From Verticillium longisporum (taxonomy: Eukaryota; Ascomycota; Sordariomycetes; Glomerellales; Plectosphaerellaceae): a DNA stretch of 64,000 nt. The notes under the pieces were generated by a model. That model saw only the letters and a program-made list of their open reading frames with translations, did no database searches and was not told the origin of the DNA. The position numbers were made by a program, and so were the translations under genes. The stretch is taken from assembly GCA_019188255.1 (NCBI GenBank), contig JAETXT010000015.1, forward strand, positions 806,001 to 870,000. The letters are read 5' to 3'. Positions 56,200 to 64,000 of this stretch are shown piece by piece; within the stretch, counting starts at the first letter, position 1; the number at the start of each line of letters is the position of its first letter.

Positions 56200-57528
56200 A
56201 TGTCAATCGGCAAGCTGCGAAGCCTCTTCCGCTCATTCAAAGCCCAAGCTGCTCCATCCACGTCCCACGGCCTGATCCGTTCCTCTGCACCCATGGCTGC
56301 CGTCGCTCTGGCTGTGGCCTCCTACACATCCTCCATCACAAAGCTGCCGGAGTCAACCGACACACCCGAAGATACTCGCGCCAAGCCTCACCATGTTACG
56401 AAGAACGGATCCATTGTGCACTTTAAAAACCCCACCCTTCATATCAAAAGTTGAACCCTGTTAGAGACATCGTCTGGTGAGCATGACCCTACCCACCACT
56501 GTCCGTCGATAAGCCTGCTCATCGCCCCTCTCCGCAGGCCGACACTCAAAGGCGACCTCAAAACCCCGGACACGTCTCCGCCTACTGTGAATGTTGTGCC
56601 ACCCAAATTCTTGCCAACACGGCACGCTTCAGACAAGCTGCGCGCGACGTGGCTAGGCCATGCCTGTTACTACGTCGAGTTTCCATCCGGCCTGCGCGTC
56701 CTTTTTGATCCCGTTTTTGAGGATCGATGCTCGCCCTTCTCCTTCCTCGGCCCCAAACGCTTTACCCCAAAGCCTTGCGAGCTCAGCGATATCCCCTTCG
56801 TCGATGCTGTTGTCATTAGCCACAGCCACTACGACCACCTGTCGCACACGTCGGTCCTTGAGCTGCAGAAGCACAACCCCAAAGCTCACTTCTTTGTCGG
56901 CCTCGGCTTGGAATCCTGGTTCAAGTCAGCTGGCCTCAAGAACGTCACCGAGCTCGACTGGTGGGACAGTGCTGACCTGACCCTGACCCTTGACAAGACC
57001 AACGAGAAGACGGACAGCCCCGAGACCATCAGCGCCACCATCTCCTGCCTCCCCTGCCAGCACACCTCGGCTCGCACCCTCTGGGACACGGACACGACCC
57101 TCTGGTGCTCTTGGGCCGTCAAGACTGGCGGTCGGTCTGTTTGGTTCGGCGGCGACACGGGCTACCGTATGGTGCCCCGCGACGGCATGGACCTCGACAG
57201 CCCCGAGTTCAAGGCTCTGCCCACCTGCCCCCAGTTCAAACAGATCGGTCAGCACCGAGGTCCCTTTGACCTCGGCCTGATCCCCATTGGCGCGTACTAC
57301 CCGCGCGTCGCCTTCTCGAGCATGCACGCGAATCCCTACGACTCTGTTGAGATCTTCCGCGACACACGTTGCCAGCGCGCCATGGGCATCCACTGGGGCA
57401 CCTGGGCCCTGACCATGGAGGAGGTCCTCGAACCACCCAAGTTGCTGCAGAAGGCTATGGAGTGGCAGGGTCTTCCCGCCAAGGGTGTGTTCGACGTGTG
57501 CGATATTGGAGAGAGCCGGGAGTTCTGA
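56200..57528 (+). CDS. N-acyl-phosphatidylethanolamine phospholipase D (metallo-beta-lactamase fold), one frame break
   Basis: Zn-dependent hydrolase releasing N-acylethanolamines; yeast homologue Fmp30 is a mitochondrial inner-membrane protein. Exons 56200-56476 and 56538-57528, intron of 61 nt. N-terminus MSIGKLRSLFRSFKAQAAPS is basic/hydrophobic and mitochondrial-presequence-like. Core: RATWLGHACYYVEFPSGLRV, DPVFEDRCSPFSFLGPKRFT, metal motif SHSHYDHLSH (~186-192), WFGGDTGYR, and GIHWGTWALTMEEVLEPPKL. Exon 1 loses frame after HFKNP and resumes at HPSYQKLNPVRDIVW; one extra C in CCCC (56430-56433) would give 422 aa. The short exon-1 frame ending ...TLHIKS is therefore an artefact. Confidence 0.9.
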
Positions 57529-57950
57529 TCTTGTTTCTTCTGAATGGCATCCCTTCAGGCTGCGCACTTGCCTGGCGCACCCAAAATATGCGGTTTGTGT
57601 GTAGGAGGAGGGCGTTTTTATAAGGAGGGAACTGCTCCCACAACTGTACTAATAATTACCCACAGCGAATTGAAAAAGGCTCCAGGAAACATCACCGAGT
57701 GTTCACACCAGTCATTGTCTGACTTGGAAGAGTTGTGTCTTGTGCAAAATCCCTTTGATAAATACAAAGGGTGGCATCCGCCCTGATTCAAGGGGGCCAA
57801 TTTTCCTTCAGTATCCTGTACGCCGTACTCCAACCCGAGGTGAGGCGAAATCATGACACCTGATGACCTCCACTGCGGTACCGACCGCATACCTCCTTAC
57901 GCCTTTGAACGCCAGCCCGTCAACAATCCCGCGCACGTAACCATACAGAA
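57529..57950. other. Intergenic between convergent NAPE-PLD and VIT1-family genes
   Basis: 422 bp of 3' UTR-type sequence. No gene seen. Confidence 0.6.
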
Positions 57951-58958
57951 CTACATGACAACAGTGGTGCCTCCATTTGCCATGCCGTCGAATAACTTCA
58001 CCAGTCCCATGGCCGCTCCAGCCGCGGCTCCGCCCACGACGACCATCTCGAGACCACCCTTGACGGCCTCCCACACGCACCTGCCGCCGTGCCATCCACT
58101 GACGGCACACGTCTTGACGTATCCAAAAGCAAACAGCGCAACGACCATGACGGCCACGGAGATCCACAGCGCGAGGTCGACCTGGCCCTCGCCGACGAAG
58201 AAGTACGGGAACAGCGGGATGAGGCCACCAAAGAGGTAGCCGGCGGCAATGGTCAGGGCGGAGACGGCGGCGCGGTTCGAGGCGGGCTCCTGCTCGCAGT
58301 GCTGGAACTGCATGAGGAAGTCGACCTGGCGCGGCGAGCGGGCGAGGTGGGCGGAGAGGTCGTCGAGGGTCTGGGCGGGCAGGTCGTAGGGCTCAAAGAC
58401 TTCGAGCACGGCGGCGCGGACGTGGTCGCCGTCTTGCTCGATGCTGCGGACGCACTCGGCCCTGGTTTCCCTGTACGAGGCGCTGTTGGGTGTGTGTTAG
58501 TTGGAGCTGTTGTGTTTTGTTGTTGGGGTAGCGAGAGGAGGGTAGGGAAATGCGCGAGTGCGAGGGGACAGAGAGGAACTTTGAACTTACGCTTCGCTCT
58601 TGGCTCCGAGGTAGCCGCCAAGGCCCATGGAGATGGCGCCGGCGATGAGCTCGGCGAGGCCGCCGTAGACGACGACCTTGGTCTGGCCGAGGGCGGAGAG
58701 ACCCGCCGTCAGAGCGAAGGGGACGGTGAGTCCGTCTGAGAGGCCAATGGTGGCATCTGAGATGATGCGAGCATCGAGGCGGAATGGCCGTGTTGGCTCC
58801 TGCTGCTCAATGGAGGATGTCTTGGACTTGGTGGTTGTGAGCAGAGGTTGACGCTCAGGGTCGGTGTTGTCAACGGCTGTGTCGTCCGACGCGGCGCTGC
58901 TAGAGCCACGGCGCTTCGCGCGGCCGAATATGAGATTCTTGACTGCCACGATCGACAT
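57951..58958 (-). CDS. ccc1: Ccc1/VIT1-family vacuolar iron (manganese) transporter
   Basis: Exports cytosolic Fe2+/Mn2+ into the vacuole. Minus-strand exons 58591-58958 and 57951-58482 (108-nt intron), 299 aa. A hydrophilic N-terminus ending PFRLDARIISDATIGLSDGL precedes five expected membrane spans: TVPFALTAGLSALGQTKVVV, GGLAELIAGAISMGLGGYLG, then the cytosolic loop with ARAECVRSIE-type acidic residues, ALTIAAGYLFGGLIPLFPYF, VDLALWISVAVMVVALFAFG and GGLEMVVVGGAAAGAAMGLV. The second span's SMGLGGYLGAKSE motif is diagnostic. No frame break. Confidence 0.94.
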
Positions 58959-59608
58959 GGTGTGTGAATGTGGGTTTGTGACAGAGAGCTAGAATGACTA
59001 GAAAAGGAAGGAGGTAGAGGGTGAGCGACGTTTCTGTGTGCTGTCGTCTTCGTGATGATCAAATGGGATTGTACCGGAACCAGGAGGGGGAAGGTTACCA
59101 GAAGCTTTATAGAGTCAATGGAAGAATCAGAAAGATATTCTGCAGGACCCGTCTTCAAGTTTATCGACCTTACTTCCCTTGCTTTACAAAAAGGACAGTA
59201 GAGGTGGATGTCGGTGTTGAGGGATAGGTCAAAGGCGGTAATCAGCATTATACGAACTGTGATTGGTCAATGGCCGTCAAAAGGGAAACGGCCAACTTGT
59301 GGTCCTCTTCCCCCAAGCGCCCTGTCGTAGTCAGTGAGACTGCAGCAATTTAGGGGTCTAACAAGGGGACTGACTCCATTTTCACCCCTCCTGCGAGCCT
59401 GAGGTCTGTACATGTAGGCCTCCAACAAGGTCGCCACCCAGGCAGAGATCCACGGCCTTCTGCGTATTACCATCCAGGCCATTTGCGTAATACAAAAGGT
59501 GCCGACCAAACCCGGGCCTTCAACTCTGTAATCAAAGATAAAGTCGACACATCATCGAGAAAGGGCCATAAAATAACGCTCGTCATCTGCCCATATACAT
59601 CCTTCATC
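58959..59608. other. Divergent promoter of VIT1-family gene and 76-aa gene
   Basis: 650 bp. No exon recognised; iron-responsive GATA-type sites were not assessed. Confidence 0.45.
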
Positions 59609-59839
59609 ATGGGACTCCCACTCAACAACACCCCGGCCAAAGACACTGAGTCAAGCTCCACTGGTAACGGCCACGGAGCCACGACAACCGAACGGCACAC
59701 AACTCCCATCGCTTCAGGAGCTGGAGTGAACACAGGCGCAGGAACGGCGCGTCCCAAGACGGACGCCGAAAAAGAGGCTGACCGACTTTATGAGGAGGCC
59801 ATGGAAGAAGAGTACGCCAAGCGCGATGGCGGCGCCTAG
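59609..59839 (+). CDS. Small conserved acidic-tail protein, 76 aa
   Basis: Starts MGLPLNNTPAKDTESSSTGN, Thr/Gly/Ala-rich middle, and an acidic amphipathic end TDAEKEADRLYEEAMEEEYA followed by KRDGGA. Intronless. I recognise this pattern (short, disordered, ending in YEEAMEEEYAKR-like helix) as common in ascomycete genomes, but no function is known to me. The frame extends 42 codons upstream, yet this ATG best fits the family start. Confidence 0.7.
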   Translation: MGLPLNNTPAKDTESSSTGNGHGATTTERHTTPIASGAGVNTGAGTARPKTDAEKEADRLYEEAMEEEYAKRDGGA

Positions 59840-60287
59840 GACATCCACCACTTGATCTCACACACACGCACACACACATGGACAAAACTCATCTCTTCGC
59901 CAGCGCTGGATCCGGCTCATCATGTTTGCAGGGGAGGCACAAAACCCATACCACACTGTTTCATACTACTTATTCTCCAATACCATAGACCACGTGAAAC
60001 ATGCGAAGAAGCCCTCAATGGCAGCCTAGCATTGCCACCTAGAACATCGTGCTCAGCGTGTCCTGACGTCAATTCTCAGGAGTGCTATTGAGAAGTTGTC
60101 ACCCTATTCTGCATCAGCGAAAGCCTATTAGGTTCGATTTCTATTACATTGTACTCGTTACGTTGCGTTCATGGGCATGTCGGTCCATGGCCCGTAGGCC
60201 CCGAGCCACTTTTATATCTGTCTTGTCCCTCCTCACAAGTCGCTTCACCCGCCGTCACGTAACCTTGCCAGCGCCGCTGCTATCCCA
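59840..60287. other. Intergenic between convergent small gene and rad10
   Basis: 448 bp of 3' UTR-type sequence including a (CA)n stretch near 59858-59878. No gene seen. Confidence 0.6.
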
Positions 60288-61553
60288 TCAGTGAGCTCGT
60301 CTGGCACGGCTGCTGGCCGCAGACTCTGTTCTCTGGGAGGGCTCTGTTCTCTGTGAAGCCTCTGCTCTCGCCGTGATTTTTGACTCCTCAATGGCGGCGG
60401 CGATCATTGCATCCTCATCGTCTTCGTCGGCTGCGACAGCAGGCCGCTGGGCCCCTGATTTCTTCCTTGCGGATACTTCGCCGCTAGGAACCGCCTCGAT
60501 GGGCGGGGTGTCTGCGGATGCGCCACCCATCGAAGACATCTCGCGCAGAGGGACACGCCCAATGGGACGAGCCTGGTCGAGCCGCGATGGCGTCCTGTCC
60601 TCCGTGCTCTCGTCATGGACGAGCTTGCGCTTGGCAGCCTTCTTGGCCCTGAACGGCTCGTCAACCGCAGCGATCCACTTGTTCACCTTGATGGTTCCCC
60701 ATCCAGCAATGACGCCAATCTGCTCGGCGTCGGCGTTGACAGCGTCTTTCAGACTGCCAAACGTACTCACGAGCGCAATGGCATCCGCCTTGTTCACGCT
60801 CCTGGGCACAGTCACAAAGTCGACGAGCTTCTCCGCGTAGCTGGAGGACTGCTGGCCGCGAATGGCGCTAAAGTTGGCGTGCTCGTATGATTTGTACAGC
60901 TCGAGATAGCGGGCGGCCTCGGCGGCGGACCAGCACAGTATGACAGTCACGTTGCTGACCAGCGAAGTCTTGGACAGTTCGCGCAGGGAGTCTTCGTGGT
61001 TTGGGATATCGACCATGGCAAGGATGATGCGCAGGTTGTATTTCCCTTGCAGGTTTCGTATCCGTTGATAAATGTATTCGGGGTGCAGGCGGTGATATTT
61101 CAGGCTGCAGCACAGACTTGTCAGCACGTAGGACAGCAGTAGTGGGAGGTTGATCGGTGTCCGTACCTCAGGAAGAGCGCACAGGTGGTCAAGCCGAGCA
61201 CAAAGTCGGCTGGAATATCGCTGTATTCCCATGGAAGCGACCGCAGAGACGCGAGGACCGGGTTTCCTCTGGCGGGGCGACACCTGGATCGCAGAACCAG
61301 AAGACCGCTTTGGCAGGGCTTGTGGCGTCGGCTGCACCACTTTGCCGCCAGAGGCAGACGCAGACGCACTCACCGGCGGTGCCTTGTCGAGTCTCTGAGG
61401 TGTCGGTTGCTGGATCCTGGGCGCGCCTTGTTGTCGTGCTGCCTGTGGTTTCGGTGGTGGCGGCGGTGGGTGCGGCCGTGAACTGCTCGAGTCGGACGCT
61501 GCGAGCGCCGCCAGGAAGTCGGCGTCCGCCCCAAAGTCGTCGTCCGCAGGCAT
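60288..61553 (-). CDS. rad10: DNA excision repair protein Rad10/ERCC1, one frame break
   Basis: Non-catalytic partner of XPF/Rad1 in the 5' structure-specific endonuclease for nucleotide excision and crosslink repair. Minus-strand exons 61167-61553 and 60288-61104 (62-nt intron). N-terminus MPADDDFGADADFLAALAAS, Pro/Gln-rich, then the central domain in parts: NPVLASLRSLPWEYSDIPAD, FVLGLTTCALFLSLKYHRLH and PEYIYQRIRNLQGKYNLRII. The C-terminal HhH2 is DAEQIGVIAGWGTIKVNKWI. The frame reads correctly to SAIQVSPRQ, then is off until GNPVLASL; the CAGAGGAAACC context (minus strand, about 61262-61267) needs one base fewer or two more. A frame that stays open through the intron hides this break. About 400 aa. 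Confidence 0.9.
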   Translation of the reverse strand: MPADDDFGADADFLAALAASDSSSSRPHPPPPPPKPQAARQQGAPRIQQPTPQRLDKAPPVSASASASGGKVVQPTPQALPKRSSGSAIQVSPRQRKPGPRVSAVASMGIQRYSSRLCARLDHLCALPEVRTPINLPLLLSYVLTSLCCSLKYHRLHPEYIYQRIRNLQGKYNLRIILAMVDIPNHEDSLRELSKTSLVSNVTVILCWSAAEAARYLELYKSYEHANFSAIRGQQSSSYAEKLVDFVTVPRSVNKADAIALVSTFGSLKDAVNADAEQIGVIAGWGTIKVNKWIAAVDEPFRAKKAAKRKLVHDESTEDRTPSRLDQARPIGRVPLREMSSMGGASADTPPIEAVPSGEVSARKKSGAQRPAVAADEDDEDAMIAAAIEESKITARAEASQRTEPSQRTESAASSRARRAH

Positions 61554-62005
61554 TGCTTCAAGACGGAAACGCGGTCAACGCTCGGCTGTCGGCATGAAGC
61601 TGTGCTTCAGAGGTCAGCCTTCGGATGGACAGACATGCGACCGTCACGTCGGTGGATCGTGTTCGACAACATGCGTCATAGCTTAACTGCGTCTCCAACC
61701 ATGTAGATCCGTCACGCTCACAATCGGCTGGTCCGTGCATTCGTAAATCAAGCCGCCATGTACCATCATACATGCCTTATGCAAACCATCGCGCCGACGA
61801 TATTTGGTTGTTATGGATGAGCTGGTGTTGTGGACTATCACCCATTCACACCAGTAAGGCATTTCGCGATCACCAAAACGGCTATTCTCTGTTTGAACAC
61901 CCAAGAGCTAATTAAAATGGCTATGGCATTAAAGTCGTGGTCTACCAACGTCATATATTACAAATTCAGCATTTTCGCGTTCTAGTCTCCATCGCCAACC
62001 TTCGG
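61554..62005. other. Intergenic between rad10 and conserved hypothetical gene (both minus strand)
   Basis: 452 bp containing the rad10 promoter. AT-rich towards 61900-61980. No gene seen. Confidence 0.55.
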
Positions 62006-63241
62006 TTAAGGCAAAGACGAAGTATTGCTTCGGGACCAAGACTCCCCAGATAGGGAATCATGAAGGGAATACAATGCGCCTAGCCATGTGTCGAACATGG
62101 TTTCGACACCCTGGAGCTCGTCACGTTGTAAGCCCATCTCGAGCACCTGGTTGCGCAACCTCTCATAAGCCTCAATCATGACGAGGATTTGCAGCGCAGG
62201 TGCGTCGGGGCTGCCTCCAGGACGATCAAGCATGGCTGTCGCCAGCTCACGTGTCAAGAGGTCGACACAAAGCTGAAGCCCAAAGTTCCCTTGCGGCACG
62301 GATCGGCGCAACATTGTCGATACTCGATGGTGCAGTACGGAAGGCGGTCCTGGCGAGAACGACAAGGGCTTAAAGTAGATCGCCTCCTCGTCAAAGCCCA
62401 CCAGAGTGCCGTCGTCCGAGGTGGGTGAATGGGCCTGTGTATTTCGACGCGGTGGTGGCACGGCAATGACATTGTGCGGTGGGACTTCCTCCGAGCTGTG
62501 TTGTCGCCTCGTTCCCGACGATGTCAGTCGTCGTTCGGAGCGTGGCGGAGGTTCCGAGTGACAGTCCGTGTATATAGAATCTGTATCACTGGGCTCGAGG
62601 AGAGCTTGGTACTGGGCCGCAATGAGGTCAACGCTCGTGACTTTGCTGGCATCGGTGGAGTTTCTGCCGAATGAGCCTGCCTCCAGCTGGCCGATGGACG
62701 TGACCGGGGTCTTTGCCCGACGCCTGACGCTGGAAGCCGTCGAAGTTGAAGAGGTCGGAGAATTGGCACCAAAACTATTAAGAAGCGGCCGAGGAGGTGT
62801 GTTGTTGATGGCGAGATGTTTGAATTCCGGTATGATCGTCGGTGTCTTCTCGACTTTGCTTGCGTCGGCTCGTTCCTGAAGAGGACCAAGTCCTGGCAAC
62901 GGTGACGATGAGTCCATCGCCAACATGCCGCTCCGCCGTAGGTACTCTTGCCATTTGGCATCACTCAGATCTGGCGGCACGCGGGGAGACGAAGCGATGG
63001 GTTGTGTTGTCTGCTGTACTACAGGATTGGCACCAGCCTTGAAACTCAACGACAGGTTGCTGGAGGCCGACCGCCGGGAAGGGTTCTTCTGGAGCCTCTT
63101 TCTCATTTTCTCGGGCTTGGCCTGCTGGAGACCGGGCGAGGCTGATGGTGCAGCTGAGCGGTCTGTAGGTATGCGTGTGCGATCCATTGATGATCGTTGG
63201 GCGGACGAGCTGGTACGCAGGGATAGCTGAGCTGCTGACAT
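62006..63241 (-). CDS. Conserved hypothetical protein, mostly disordered with helical C-terminus
   Basis: Intronless 411 aa starting MSAAQLSLRTSSSAQRSSMD. N-terminal 270 residues are Ser/Pro/Arg-rich with short patches such as PPDLSDAKWQEYLRRSGMLA that look like a linear interaction motif. The C-terminal ~130 residues appear folded: STMLRRSVPQGNFGLQLCVD, LLTRELATAMLDRP and ILVMIEAYERLRNQVLEMGL, predicted helices. I recognise no named domain. Similar layout (disordered with a DxxWxEYL patch and a helical bundle) occurs in fungal cell-cycle/septation proteins, but that is speculation. No frame break. Confidence 0.75.
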   Translation of the reverse strand: MSAAQLSLRTSSSAQRSSMDRTRIPTDRSAAPSASPGLQQAKPEKMRKRLQKNPSRRSASSNLSLSFKAGANPVVQQTTQPIASSPRVPPDLSDAKWQEYLRRSGMLAMDSSSPLPGLGPLQERADASKVEKTPTIIPEFKHLAINNTPPRPLLNSFGANSPTSSTSTASSVRRRAKTPVTSIGQLEAGSFGRNSTDASKVTSVDLIAAQYQALLEPSDTDSIYTDCHSEPPPRSERRLTSSGTRRQHSSEEVPPHNVIAVPPPRRNTQAHSPTSDDGTLVGFDEEAIYFKPLSFSPGPPSVLHHRVSTMLRRSVPQGNFGLQLCVDLLTRELATAMLDRPGGSPDAPALQILVMIEAYERLRNQVLEMGLQRDELQGVETMFDTWLGALYSLHDSLSGESWSRSNTSSLP

Positions 63242-64000
63242 TGTGACATGGGGTGTTTACGACGGCAGAGCAATGGTCTTTGCGCCATTGTGGAGGTTTT
63301 GGCATTATAAACGAGACTGGCGACATGTGAAGCAAACGACGACCTATGACGTTCGTCGACGTGTGCTACAGTCTGGGGAAGGGTCTTGGGTCCAGGGGTC
63401 ATGAAAACAGGATTCACCCTGCAATGCCCTGGTGTCAGCCAACTCGGCTCACCTCACCACTTCGCAAAGCCAACTCTACACGGCTGTGCATGCGGCGGGG
63501 TATAATGCTTCCTCCTTCATCCACTCAACTGTGGATGGGCCTGTACAGTTGAGGGCAATAGGTAGTTACCGGGAGCCGGCACACTTGTGCGCCTCGTTCG
63601 AAATGGGAAAGGTGAGGCTCGCGAGCCAGCTTCCCTGGGAGGGCGAAGCAATCAGGGCGGGCGTGCATATGGAATGACCAACGAATGATGGTGGTGGATG
63701 AAAGTTGACGGGGTTCATCTGGGCCAGGTTTTGGCCTGCAGACTGCAACCTTCAAGCCACGCAGCCTGTCAAGCTGACGCCAGGGGGCTTGAGGCCCACG
63801 TCATTGTTTTCCATATCGTCACGTGGCTCAAACCAAACAGGACTGTCAATTGCGAGCCTGGCCATGCTTGGCACATCTGGGTATCAATCATCCTCCCTCG
63901 GGAGGTGCCTAGTGATGATCGTCTTGTCCTGCCCAGATGCCTTATGTCGATTGGGCCAGGCCAAAGATATTCAGGACCCAGTACGGATATCAATCATCGG
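63242..64000. other. Terminal intergenic sequence
   Basis: Promoter of the minus-strand gene plus sequence running to the window edge. No exon seen. Confidence 0.5.

Overview
The window looks like nuclear DNA of a filamentous ascomycete, most likely Sordariomycetes/Hypocreales. The evidence is many short GT-AG introns (about 50-110 nt) with CTAAC-like branch points, GC-rich coding bias, long TF-style upstream regions, and ortholog-grade matches to fungal housekeeping proteins. The order-level placement is inference from recognised protein families and the TACC/GGTA-rich intergenic motifs; I cannot name a species. It is a gene-rich, mostly single-copy chromosomal arm with no rRNA, CRISPR array or recognisable tRNA.

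Layout. 1-5.4 kb: 5'-truncated Kin1-type kinase and the CCR4-NOT subunit Rcd1/Caf40, both on +. 5.4-11 kb: a 5.6-kb region with no credible gene, ahead of a bZIP factor (11.0-12.0 kb). 12.5-16.3 kb: a CIA30-domain protein (+), homoserine dehydrogenase (-) and a DUF1295 membrane oxidoreductase-like protein (+). 16.4-19.7 kb: fructose-1,6-bisphosphatase (-) and PEX11 (+) share a divergent promoter. 20.2-28.5 kb: Srp2-type SR protein, a 279-bp MITE, the sorting nexin Mdm1 and the tRNA m7G methyltransferase Trm8. 29-38 kb: a doubtful small membrane protein, a CCDC174-like nuclear protein, a 732-aa single-pass membrane protein and a Ser/Pro-rich orphan. 39.8-49.4 kb: Bcs1-like AAA protein, HMG-CoA synthase, a delta24-sterol-reductase-like flavoprotein and an HSL-type alpha/beta hydrolase. 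50.2-54.5 kb: PEX14 (-) and Ndc80 (+), divergent. 54.8-63.2 kb: a hypothetical protein, NAPE-PLD, a Ccc1/VIT1 iron transporter, a 76-aa protein, Rad10/ERCC1 and a conserved hypothetical.

Functional themes: gluconeogenesis and peroxisomes (FBP1, PEX11, PEX14), isoprenoid/sterol lipid chemistry (HMG-CoA synthase, sterol reductase-like, esterase, NAPE-PLD, DUF1295), RNA metabolism (Rcd1, Srp2, Trm8, CCDC174) and chromosome maintenance (Ndc80, Rad10).

Three things stand out. (1) Eight reading-frame breaks in seven otherwise well-conserved genes: seven are one missing base, six of those in or beside a short homopolymer, and the eighth (rad10) is either one extra or two missing bases. This pattern points to assembly error rather than biology. 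(2) Two microexons, 6 nt in the SR-protein gene and 7 nt in PEX14. (3) A MITE with perfect 30-bp terminal inverted repeats, and an in-frame TAG with a conserved-looking 41-codon extension in the sterol-reductase-like gene. I found no clearly new multi-gene system; the microexons, the long SR-gene intron and the MITE are the best leads.
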